DNA of 14,891 nt from Candidatus Woesearchaeota archaeon (GTDB lineage: Archaea; Nanobdellota; Nanobdellia; SCGC-AAA011-G17; GW2011-AR17): assembly GCA_016211095.1 (NCBI GenBank), contig JACQSW010000014.1:1-14891 (forward strand), in the 5' to 3' direction. Both the position numbers and the translations under genes were made by a program. This document shows, in pieces, positions 1 through 6,337 of the stretch (its first letter is position 1; the number at the start of each line of letters is the position of its first letter). The notes beneath the pieces are model-generated. The model saw nothing but the letters and a program-made list of their open reading frames with translations, was not told the DNA's origin and did no database searches.

Positions 1-856
1 CGTTTTTGGAACACCAGAAAAAATTGAACCTGAAAAGAAGCTGGAAGTTATAACTAGCGATGAGGCTCTTAGGGATAAGCGTATAGCTGACCTTTTAGCT
101 TTTGGAAAGACTTTCTACAGCAACAAAAGAGATAGCGAGGGTAGGGGGGTTGGTGTTGCTGACGCTTTTAGGCGGGCTTTGGACTACGCTGGCAAAGACG
201 GTTTTGTTGCTAGCATGCCTGAACTGATTGCGGCTAAATGTTTTGTTGGCAAAGATCACGAGTTTTGGAATAATTGGCATACTACTCTTTCTGAGGAGGA
301 TATTGGCATTGACAAAAAAGGTTTGTTTGGAAGGAAGGGTGAACCTGTTTTGGTGGTTGTTCATGGTGGCGGAATACTTACGCCAGACAGGATTGAAAAA
401 GCTTATGCAGAAGGTTTGGTGGATGGCAGCGCAAAATACACTAAAAAAGAATTTGATAACCTACTTGAAGGCAGATTGCCAAATGGAGAAACAATCAAGA
501 TTTACATTCTTGAAGATTTGAAAAAAGGAAGTTCTATTGTTGAGCATCAGTTTGGTGTTGTAATTACTTATGAAGTTGCCCAAGCAACAGAGCCAGATTG
601 GCATAAAAAGAAGGAATTTTTGAGTAATCCTTTGGTTATAGCTCGTAATGGCGGTTTGGAGAATTTGAAAAAATATTTTGACAAAGCTAAATATTTGGAT
701 GGGACAGTGGGTAATTTTCACCCATTCAAAGGGAGGAATCCGAATCAAGCGCAGGGGCGCTTGCTCTTCCTCGACGACAGCGGGCTCAATCTTTATGGCA
801 GCGACTACCTCGGCAGCGATGGTCGTTCGGTTGGTGTAAGCGCCGGAGGCACCTAA
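1..856 (+). CDS. Unrecognised protein, 5'-truncated by window edge; family member A
   Basis: The frame is open from base 2 to the TAA at 854-856, giving at least 284 residues. A TTG at 179 could be taken as a start, but the upstream frame is coding: its first 20 visible residues match the N-terminal block of the genes at 862 and 5744 (14 of 20 identical to the latter). By alignment the true ATG should lie only about five codons outside the window. I recognise no enzyme motif. A mixed alpha/beta central part contains a strand followed by VVHGGGILTP, then Lys-rich helices. The last 35 or so residues are rich in Gly, Ser and Asp (GSDYLGSDGRSVGVSAGGT). DNA for this tail is about 63% G+C (751-850), against about 30% at 601-700, counted by hand. 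No signal peptide or membrane segment is visible. The gene at 862 follows after 5 bp, so the two are probably cotranscribed. Function unknown. Confidence 0.8.
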   Translation, partial: VFGTPEKIEPEKKLEVITSDEALRDKRIADLLAFGKTFYSNKRDSEGRGVGVADAFRRALDYAGKDGFVASMPELIAAKCFVGKDHEFWNNWHTTLSEEDIGIDKKGLFGRKGEPVLVVVHGGGILTPDRIEKAYAEGLVDGSAKYTKKEFDNLLEGRLPNGETIKIYILEDLKKGSSIVEHQFGVVITYEVAQATEPDWHKKKEFLSNPLVIARNGGLENLKKYFDKAKYLDGTVGNFHPFKGRNPNQAQGRLLFLDDSGLNLYGSDYLGSDGRSVGVSAGGT

Positions 857-861
857 AAAAA

Positions 862-1482
862 ATGGGTTTAGAAAACATATTTGAACAAGCAGAAAAGCCT
901 ATCGAAGAGAAGAAGTTGCAGCTAGTTAACTCTCAAGATGGCGTAATTGAAGAATTGTCTAGCTATTTTAAAAAACAAAAAAAATATGCAAGTGGAATGT
1001 CCCTTGATTATTCAAAAGATTTTTTTTCAGAAACCATCCAAATTCTACAGGCCCATGCTATATCGCCGCAGTTGGTTAACGCCTTCAATAAAAATATGCG
1101 AAATAACATCGGATTCGTGGAATACTGGAGATACGGCGTTTTTCTCTCAGCGATGATGCAAACCAGCTACAATCAAGGCAACAACGATTTCGAATTTGAT
1201 TTTGTAACTGCTGAAGGCTTTGCTTCTTTCTTGCATGGAGAGGAACAAAACTTACTAAGAATCACACTTAAGGCATTATATGGGAACGATTGCCTTGGGC
1301 AGTCAAGTTTTTGTTTCTTAAAAGCAGGGAGAATGTTTGAAGGTCCCCACATGTATAAAGCTCAACATTGCATTCTGGAAGCAGAAAAAAATGAAGTGCT
1401 CACTACTTTTTATAATCGCAAAAATTGCCGCGTAAAAATAGGGCATGCACGATATTTGGATAAAAAAGATGAAAAAAGTTGA
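862..1482 (+). CDS. Unrecognised protein, family member B
   Basis: This 206-residue protein starts with ATG-GGT-TTA-GAA after an A-run, the same start context as the gene at 5744. Residues 5-15 (IFEQAEKPIEE, then KKL) match the N-terminal block of members A and C. The C-terminal half aligns along its whole length with member C: SYNQG-x-NDFEF at about residues 100-110, a following AxxFxxFL segment, N-x-x-RI-x-x-K, and a final Cys-x-VKIG motif. Several Cys residues in the second half (DC, FC, HC, NC) raise the possibility of metal binding or disulphides, but their spacing matches no motif I know. No membrane segment is visible. The 3' end overlaps the preferred deoxyhypusine synthase start by 14 bp, so translation of the two may be coupled. 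Function unknown. Confidence 0.75.
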   Translation: MGLENIFEQAEKPIEEKKLQLVNSQDGVIEELSSYFKKQKKYASGMSLDYSKDFFSETIQILQAHAISPQLVNAFNKNMRNNIGFVEYWRYGVFLSAMMQTSYNQGNNDFEFDFVTAEGFASFLHGEEQNLLRITLKALYGNDCLGQSSFCFLKAGRMFEGPHMYKAQHCILEAEKNEVLTTFYNRKNCRVKIGHARYLDKKDEKS

Positions 1483-2389
1483 ACAAATAAAAATCAAGCC
1501 CAACATGAAGGTTTCAGAATTAGTTAAGCAGATGGAACTATCAGGGGTTATGGGGGCTGGAAGGATAGCCAAGGCAGCAATAATACTTAAGGAAATGAAA
1601 AAAGACAAGGATTGCACAAAATTTTTTGGGTTTGCAGGGGCAATGGTTCCCGGCGGGATGAAAGATATCGTTATCGACATGCTTGAATCGGGATACATCG
1701 ACGTTTTTGTGACAACAGGGGCAAACCTAACCCATGACTTGATAGAAGCGTTAGGCTACCACCATCTTCAAGGCGAAAGCAACGTTGATGATGAAGAACT
1801 ACGCAAAAAAGGGATAGACAGGATATACGACTCATTCATGCCGAACCAAGTTTATGAGGGGTTAGAAGATTTTTTTACAAAAAATTTTAAAACGCTTTCA
1901 GAAAAAAGGATGAACATAAAAGAGTTCCTCTGGAAAATAGGCAGCCTGATGCCAAAAAAGCAGCCATCCATACTAAGGGCGTGCTTTGAAAAAAAGATTC
2001 CAGTTTTCTGCCCAGCCATCTCAGATTCAGGCATCGGGCTAATGATTTGGGGGAGGCTAGCTGAGGGGAAAAAAATAGAAGTAGACGCCTTCGAAGACTT
2101 AAAAGAAATTTTGGATATTGCATGGACAGCAAAAAAAGCAGGAGTAATCTACATTGGCGGAGGAACGCCAAAAAACTTCATACAGCAAGCAATGCAATTC
2201 TCACCCATAGGCGGAGCAGCTTATGGCATACAAATCACAACAGACAGGCCAGAGCCTGGAGGCAGCTCAGGCGCACCCCTAAAAGAAGGCATAAGCTGGG
2301 GAAAAATGAATGCCCAAGGCAAATTCGTGGATGTCATCTGCGACGCAACAATTGCCCTGCCAATAATTTATGCGGCTGTGAAAGAGTAA
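1469..2389 (+). CDS. dys: Deoxyhypusine synthase
   Basis: The enzyme transfers the aminobutyl group of spermidine, with NAD, to one lysine of initiation factor aIF5A, the first step of hypusine formation in the cytoplasm. The 306-residue product is of normal family length. Visible family motifs are VTTGANLTHD near residue 80, the segment FCPAISDSGIG, GGGTPKNF, and GGAAYGIQITTD-x-PEPGG-x-SGAPL. Lys279 in SWGKM corresponds to the lysine that forms the covalent enzyme intermediate. I prefer ATG 1469 (MKKVEQIKI) to the in-frame ATG at 1445, because the extra eight residues are not typical of the family and would lengthen the overlap with the upstream gene from 14 to 38 bp. Neither start has a clear Shine-Dalgarno site, so coupling to the upstream gene is plausible. 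Confidence 0.95.
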   Translation: MKKVEQIKIKPNMKVSELVKQMELSGVMGAGRIAKAAIILKEMKKDKDCTKFFGFAGAMVPGGMKDIVIDMLESGYIDVFVTTGANLTHDLIEALGYHHLQGESNVDDEELRKKGIDRIYDSFMPNQVYEGLEDFFTKNFKTLSEKRMNIKEFLWKIGSLMPKKQPSILRACFEKKIPVFCPAISDSGIGLMIWGRLAEGKKIEVDAFEDLKEILDIAWTAKKAGVIYIGGGTPKNFIQQAMQFSPIGGAAYGIQITTDRPEPGGSSGAPLKEGISWGKMNAQGKFVDVICDATIALPIIYAAVKE

Positions 2390-2402
2390 ATTATTTAAAA
2401 AA
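2389..2402 (+). promoter_or_regulatory. Probable TATA box of the ribonucleotide reductase gene
   Basis: An A/T stretch, AATTATTTAAAAAA, lies just past the deoxyhypusine synthase stop. A start of transcription about 25 nt further on would fall near 2422. This would leave a short leader containing AGAGGGG (2429-2435) as a possible ribosome binding site for the reductase. Placement is by eye only. Confidence 0.35.
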
Positions 2403-2443
2403 CCAATTCTTTTTAGAAAGAAGGTAAAAGAGGGGCGATTGGC

Positions 2444-4498
2444 ATAACACTTTCTAAAATCAAAAAAAGGGATGGCAGAATAGTAAATTTTGATCCAGCA
2501 AGAATAACGAATGCCGTCTCCAAAGCCTTCGTAGCATTAGGCCTTTCTACAAGCCCAGCCAAACAGCTAACGCTAAAAATTGTTGAGACAGTTGAGAAGA
2601 GGGGCAAGTTGCCCGCCGTGGAAGACGTGCAGGACATAGTGGAAGATGTCTTACTTACTTCTGGATACATAGAGGTTGCGAAAGCGTACGCAGCCTACAG
2701 GAGCAGGCATACTGAGCTAAGAAAGATAAGGGAATACTTAGAATCAAGAAAAGACCTAAAACTCAGCCTTAACTCGCTAAAAGTCCTCCAAAAAAGGTAC
2801 TTGAAAAAGAACGAGGCAGGGGAAATAGTTGAAACGCCGCAACAAATGTTCAAAAGAGTGGCAAAAGCAATAGCCCTAGGGGATAAAAAGTTTGGAAACG
2901 TGAAAGAGGCTGAAAAAAAATTTTACGAGATGCTATCCAAACTGGATTTCCTGCCGAACTCGCCAACCTTGATGAACGCGGGCGCAGAGAAACAGATGCT
3001 TAGCGCATGCTTCGTCCTACCAGTGGAAGACTCGCTTGAGAGCATATTCACAACCTTAAAAAACACAGCACTGATAGAGCAAGTTGGAGGGGGAGTAGGC
3101 TTTTCATTTACTAAACTTCGACCATACGGCGACATTGTTGGTTCAACTAATGGTGTGTCTTCGGGTCCTGTTTCTTTTATGAAAGTTTTTGATGCAACAA
3201 CAGAAGTCATCAAGCAGGGATCAAGAAGGCGCGGGGCAATGATGGGCATACTCAACGTTGACCACCCCGACATCCTAAATTTTATAACATCAAAAACAAC
3301 AGAGGGCGCACTAAGAAACTTTAACATATCAGTAGGCGTTAACGAAAAATTTATGGATGCAGCCAAAAAAAATAAAGAATATTCCCTGATTAATCCGAGA
3401 AACAAAAAAGCTGTAAAGAAACAAAACGCCAAAGACGTCTTCGACTTGATAACAAGAATGGCATGGCAAACAGGCGACCCAGGCATAGTCTTCTTAGACG
3501 AAATCAACAAAATGCAGCCAACGCCAAAACTTGGAAAGATAGAATCAACAAACCCATGCGGAGAAGTCGACCTTCTGCCATACGAAAGCTGCAACCTCGG
3601 CTCAATAAACCTCACAAAATTTTTTGAAGAAGGCCAAATAAATTGGGAAAGATTAAGAGAAACAGTTCACTTAGCAGTACACTTCCTGGACAACGTCATA
3701 GAAGTAAATGATTTTCCGCTTAAAGAAACAGAAAAAATAACAAAAGGGAACAGGAAAATCGGGTTGGGCGTTATGGGGTGGGCGGATCTTCTAATTCTCC
3801 TCGAAACACCATACGATTCGGAGGAAGCACTAAAACTTGCTGAAAAACTTATAAAATTTATCAGGGAAGAGGCAGAAAAAGCATCTGAAAATTTAGCAAA
3901 GAAAAGAGGGGTTTTCCCAAATTTCAAAAAAAGCAAGCTAAAAAGGAAACTAAGAAACGCGACTGTTTTGTCAATAGCCCCAACAGGAACAATTAGCATA
4001 ATCGCGGGATCATCATCTACAGGGATAGAGCCATTATTTGCGGTAGCATTTGTTCGAGAAGTTATGGAAGGAACAAAATTATTGGAAGTCCACCCCCTAT
4101 TTGAAAAGATAGCTAAGGAAAAAGGATTTTACAGCAAAGAATTGATGGACAAAATAGCCACGAAAGGATCTGTTCAGGGAATAAAAGAAGTTCCTCAAGA
4201 CGTCCAAAAATTGTTTGTAACAGCATTAGACATAAAACCAGAATGGCATTTAAAGATGCAGGCAGCCTTCCAAAAATACGTTGACAACGCAGTCAGCAAA
4301 ACAGTAAACACACCCACCAATTCAACTATTGAGGACGTTAAAAACATATACCTCTTAGCGCATAAGCTAAAATGCAAAGGAGTCACCATCTTTAGGTATG
4401 GCTGCAAAAAAGAGCAGGTTCTTTACCGTGTAAAAGATAAGTTAGAAGCAAAAGCAGAATATTCCGGCGGCTGCCCAACAGGCGAATGCGTGTTTTAA
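2444..4498 (+). CDS. nrdJ: Class II (adenosylcobalamin-dependent) ribonucleoside-diphosphate reductase
   Basis: This enzyme reduces ribonucleotides to deoxyribonucleotides with a cobalamin-generated thiyl radical. Residue numbers count from 2444. An N-terminal ATP-cone (KIKKRDGRIVNFDP onward, about residues 4-90) is followed by the ten-stranded barrel: NSPTLMNAG, LSACF (Cys189, first redox cysteine), GSRRRGAMMG, NPCGE (Cys372 thiyl radical site, Asn370 and Glu374), and ESCNLGSIN (Cys383, second redox cysteine). Eleven residues separate Cys372 from Cys383, as in known class II enzymes; class Ia enzymes have 23. IAPTGTIS and a C-terminal Cys pair (GGCPTGEC) complete the picture. The frame opens at 2417 after a TAG and holds no ATG, GTG or TTG before TTG 2609, which would remove most of the ATP-cone. 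ATA 2444, eight bases after AGAGGGG, is my best start; ATT 2438 is the alternative. A one-base indel is also possible. Confidence 0.93.
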   Translation: MTLSKIKKRDGRIVNFDPARITNAVSKAFVALGLSTSPAKQLTLKIVETVEKRGKLPAVEDVQDIVEDVLLTSGYIEVAKAYAAYRSRHTELRKIREYLESRKDLKLSLNSLKVLQKRYLKKNEAGEIVETPQQMFKRVAKAIALGDKKFGNVKEAEKKFYEMLSKLDFLPNSPTLMNAGAEKQMLSACFVLPVEDSLESIFTTLKNTALIEQVGGGVGFSFTKLRPYGDIVGSTNGVSSGPVSFMKVFDATTEVIKQGSRRRGAMMGILNVDHPDILNFITSKTTEGALRNFNISVGVNEKFMDAAKKNKEYSLINPRNKKAVKKQNAKDVFDLITRMAWQTGDPGIVFLDEINKMQPTPKLGKIESTNPCGEVDLLPYESCNLGSINLTKFFEEGQINWERLRETVHLAVHFLDNVIEVNDFPLKETEKITKGNRKIGLGVMGWADLLILLETPYDSEEALKLAEKLIKFIREEAEKASENLAKKRGVFPNFKKSKLKRKLRNATVLSIAPTGTISIIAGSSSTGIEPLFAVAFVREVMEGTKLLEVHPLFEKIAKEKGFYSKELMDKIATKGSVQGIKEVPQDVQKLFVTALDIKPEWHLKMQAAFQKYVDNAVSKTVNTPTNSTIEDVKNIYLLAHKLKCKGVTIFRYGCKKEQVLYRVKDKLEAKAEYSGGCPTGECVF

Positions 4499-4510
4499 AT
4501 AATTTCGCCT

Positions 4511-4807
4511 CTAAAGGCAGCCTAATTTTTTGAGATACTTTCGAAGATCATGGTACTCTTTGTCTCTGTCTAAAATGCACAAGATTTTAACAAAGGGTTG
4601 TTCAACCAAATAGATTACGCGTTTTTCTCGCCTATTATCACTGAACCTTATTCTAAACAAGAAAAGCTTATACCCCTTTATCCTTTTATACATATACGGG
4701 TTGATTTTTATCAAAACAAATTTTTCTTCTATAAGCTTCTTTGCTTCTTCGGTTAATTCGTCAAGCTGTTCCAGAAAGAAATCTGAAGGGCATAAAGTGT
4801 AACTCAC
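4511..4807 (-). CDS. RelE/ParE-superfamily toxin
   Basis: This 98-residue basic protein has the layout of a RelE/ParE toxin: a helical N-terminus (FFLEQLDELTEEAKKLI), a loop with KRIKGYKLFLFRIRF, then strands RVIYLV and VKILCILDRDKEYHDL. Members of the superfamily are mostly ribosome-dependent mRNA endonucleases or gyrase poisons; I cannot tell which this is. Its ATG overlaps the stop of the upstream antitoxin gene in an ATGA junction (4804-4807), the usual translational coupling of a toxin-antitoxin pair. It converges on the ribonucleotide reductase gene, 12 bp away. Length and core motifs look intact. Confidence 0.85.
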   Translation of the reverse strand: MSYTLCPSDFFLEQLDELTEEAKKLIEEKFVLIKINPYMYKRIKGYKLFLFRIRFSDNRREKRVIYLVEQPFVKILCILDRDKEYHDLRKYLKKLGCL

Positions 4808-5049
4808 TTTTTTCTTAGCTTCTTGAACAACTGCGCTTCTGTATTGTAAAGATTATTTTTTTTATTTACTTGAACCAGTTTTTTTACTAGTTGAAGCTCA
4901 TTTTTTGTTAGCCCTTCTTTTTCAAACAGCTTTTCCCTTACTGTCTCTTTTATGAAGTCTTGCAAGGTGCCAAAGCCGTTCTCTTCGGCATAGCTCTTAG
5001 CAGAGCTCAACAGTTTTTCTGGAAACCGTACATTTACCTGGGTATGCAT
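4804..5049 (-). CDS. Ribbon-helix-helix antitoxin
   Basis: The 81-residue product begins MHTQVNVRFPEKLL, a beta strand of the kind that binds DNA in ribbon-helix-helix proteins, then SAKSYAEENGFGTLQDFIKETVREKL, the two helices. The charged C-terminal tail (from about residue 45) would wrap the toxin. The frame stays open upstream to 5196, but ATG 5049 is the better start. The alignment-worthy part begins there, a 14-bp palindrome ends two bases before it, and a TATA-like box lies 26 bases upstream, which fits a leaderless mRNA. The upstream extension is rich in Phe and Lys and looks non-coding. The protein probably represses its own operon through the palindrome at 5051-5064. Confidence 0.85.
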   Translation of the reverse strand: MHTQVNVRFPEKLLSSAKSYAEENGFGTLQDFIKETVREKLFEKEGLTKNELQLVKKLVQVNKKNNLYNTEAQLFKKLRKK

Positions 5050-5050
5050 A

Positions 5051-5064
5051 GTATCTATAGATAC
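5051..5064. promoter_or_regulatory. Perfect 14-bp palindrome, probable antitoxin operator
   Basis: GTATCTATAGATAC is its own reverse complement. It lies between the proposed TATA box and the antitoxin ATG, over the expected transcription start. Ribbon-helix-helix antitoxins normally bind such palindromes to repress their own operon. Confidence 0.6.
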
Positions 5065-5070
5065 CAACTG

Positions 5071-5079
5071 ATATTTAAG
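5071..5079 (-). promoter_or_regulatory. TATA box of the toxin-antitoxin operon
   Basis: On the minus strand this reads CTTAAATAT, centred about 26 nt upstream of the antitoxin ATG at 5049. The spacing predicts a transcript that begins at or next to the ATG. Confidence 0.5.
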
Positions 5080-5329
5080 TGCTTTGGTGCTATTCATTTG
5101 AAGCTGTAACCTCCCAAAAAAAATTAGAAAAGGCTTATTCTTAATTTTTTGTTTGAAAATCTTGAAAGATTTACGGAAACGGCAGAAATACGCCAAACAA
5201 ACATATTACTATGGTTTATTGCCCCACAACTAATGGAAGGGACTAATTGCGCCACAGTTTTGGGATAACAGGAGCATATTTTTTGAAGGGAAAATTTAAA
5301 TAATTTCTTCGCTGCATAATCTTAGCATT

Positions 5330-5395
5330 ATGCCCAAAAAAATTGGGCAAATCCAAGGAGGGTTTATTAGCAAAGCTTATAAACAAGAACATTAA
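5330..5395 (+). CDS. Possible 21-aa leaderless small ORF
   Basis: ATG 5330 opens a frame of 21 codons (MPKKIGQIQGG..., ending in TAA). A TATA-like AAAATTTAAATAA (5291-5303) lies about 30 nt upstream, the spacing seen for the leaderless genes here. The product is basic with no recognisable motif. It could be a small protein, a leader peptide for the 81-aa gene downstream (a different frame, 41 nt on), or chance. A second TATA-like box lies inside it, which argues for chance. Confidence 0.2.
   Translation: MPKKIGQIQGGFISKAYKQEH
5376..5384 (+). promoter_or_regulatory. TATA box for the 81-aa charged protein
   Basis: CTTATAAAC is identical to the box upstream of the UbiB-like gene and close to that of ABCE1. 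It predicts transcription from about 5405, leaving a leader of about 30 nt that contains the Shine-Dalgarno site at 5419-5426. Confidence 0.5.
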
Positions 5396-5436
5396 GCAAA
5401 AAATTAAGCCAAACTTATAGGAGGTGCGGCTATCCA

Positions 5437-5682
5437 TTGGCAAAAAAGCATAAACTCTCCAAGAAAAAAATAGCAAAACCATCAAAGAAAAAAACAAGCA
5501 AGAAGCCTGTAGCAAAAAAATCGATAAAAGAAGAGCAAGCAGCAATGCAATCTGTTCCGCAACAGGAAGAAAAGATTTCAGAAGATGAAGACTTAGGGAA
5601 AGCTATTTTCGGTGAAGACGAAGAAGAGGAAGAAGACTACGGCGAATTTTATCCAGAAGAATTCGCAGAAGACGAAGCGTAA
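5437..5682 (+). CDS. Small protein with basic N-terminal and acidic C-terminal halves
   Basis: TTG 5437 follows a full Shine-Dalgarno match, AGGAGGTG (5419-5426), with ten bases between. The 81-residue product is sharply divided: residues 1-31 are almost entirely Lys, Ser, Ala and Pro (KKHKLSKKKIAKPSKKK), and residues 45-81 are rich in Glu and Asp with a few Tyr and Phe (EDEEEEEDYGEFYPEEF). No fold, membrane segment or signal peptide is visible, and it is probably disordered. A Lys/Ala/Pro-rich tail resembles nucleic-acid-binding tails, and the acidic end could bind a basic partner or mask the tail; both are inference. The strong ribosome binding site argues for real, efficient expression. 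A T-run follows the stop. I do not recognise the family. Confidence 0.7.
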   Translation: MAKKHKLSKKKIAKPSKKKTSKKPVAKKSIKEEQAAMQSVPQQEEKISEDEDLGKAIFGEDEEEEEDYGEFYPEEFAEDEA

Positions 5683-5704
5683 AAGTTAAACTGCAAATTT
5701 GCAA

Positions 5705-5720
5705 AAAAAGGTTTTTTTGT
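5705..5720 (+). terminator. Poly-T terminator after the 81-aa gene
   Basis: Seven T residues (5712-5718) follow 20-odd bases after the stop at 5682. Archaeal RNA polymerase stops at such U-tracts without needing a hairpin. An A-rich run just before it could pair weakly with the T-run. Confidence 0.4.
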
Positions 5721-5743
5721 TATTGTTTAATATTTCAAAAAAA

Positions 5744-6334
5744 ATGGGTTGAGAAAAAGTATTCGGAAAAGCAGAAAAGCCACTTGAAGAAAAGAAGCTA
5801 GAAGTTATAACTAACGACAAAGTTGTTATTGATGAATGGTTAGCTTATTACATTGAACAAACACGCAAAAAAGAATGGTTTTCTGGTGAGGAAGTGGAAA
5901 CGCTTTTTGTAAAAAATCAAGAGTTATTGCAAAGCTACCTAATTAAACCTGCCCAAATCAAAAAGTTTAACAAAAAATTTGACGCAGAAGAATTAATCGA
6001 AGTAAAAAGGAGATGTCTTGGAGTTTTCATCTCAAGCTTAATACAAGTAAGCTACAATCAGGGCTTTAACGATTTTGAGTTTGAACAAGTTGATGCTGAT
6101 TATTTTGGTGCTTTTTTAAAAGGAAAAAAAGATAATCCAATTAGAATTAAAGCAAAAAAAGTTTGGGGAGACGAGCTTTTACATGGCGCAAAATATTGCT
6201 CCCTAATTGCAAAAGAATTAAACACCATCTATACTTTGCAGGATGCTGTTTCTTGTTCGTTACAAACAGAGTACTTTATAAGTTCAGAATATTTAGGGTA
6301 TTGCTGTAAGGATTGCGTTATAAAAATAGGCTAG
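5744..6334 (+). pseudogene. Unrecognised protein, family member C, with TGA at codon 3
   Basis: From ATG 5744 the codons are ATG-GGT-TGA-GAA, then an open frame of 193 codons to TAG 6334. In member B the same four codons read ATG-GGT-TTA-GAA, so one T-to-G change explains the stop. Past it, the protein keeps the family's N-terminal block (VFGKAEKPLEEKKL, then EVIT), the SYNQG-x-NDFEF motif, the AxxFxxFL and N-x-x-RI-x-x-K segments and a C-terminal CCKDCVIKIG. Read through, it would be 196 residues. The next in-frame start is GTG 5894, which would discard the conserved N-terminus and leave 146 residues. It may be a fresh pseudogene, a sequencing error, or a gene read through its stop. No Shine-Dalgarno site is visible. 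It converges on the dUTPase gene, 3 bp away. Function unknown. Confidence 0.65.
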
Positions 6335-6337
6335 CCC

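Larger units (their letters stand above)
5080..5436. other. Intergenic region between the antitoxin and the 81-aa protein
   Basis: Divergent promoters flank this stretch of about 350 bases. It contains a 7-bp inverted repeat with a 2-base gap (AAATCTT at 5157-5163, AAGATTT at 5166-5172). It also contains a near-identical direct repeat, ATTGCCCCACA (5218-5228) and ATTGCGCCACA (5246-5256). Two TATA-like boxes follow (5291-5303 and 5376-5384), with a possible 21-codon ORF between them. I see no tRNA or other structured RNA. A long minus-strand frame here (5243-5545) has no recognisable content and runs antisense into the 81-aa gene, so I left it out. Confidence 0.4.

Noticed and set aside
2609..2611. 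TTG 2609 as start of the ribonucleotide reductase
   Set aside because: The ATP-cone is clearly coded upstream in the same frame; this start would cut it in half.
5050..5196. Longer N-terminus for the antitoxin, starting at 5196 or 5097
   Set aside because: The extension covers the palindrome and TATA box, has a non-coding look, and family members start near MHTQVNV.
5243..5545. Minus-strand open frame of 100 codons opposite the 81-aa gene
   Set aside because: Its Phe/Leu-rich sequence is what a Lys-rich gene gives when read backwards; it has no start signal or motif.
5750..5752. TGA in family member C as a selenocysteine codon
   Set aside because: The sister gene has leucine here, the position is codon 3, and no selenocysteine insertion element is visible; a point change is simpler.
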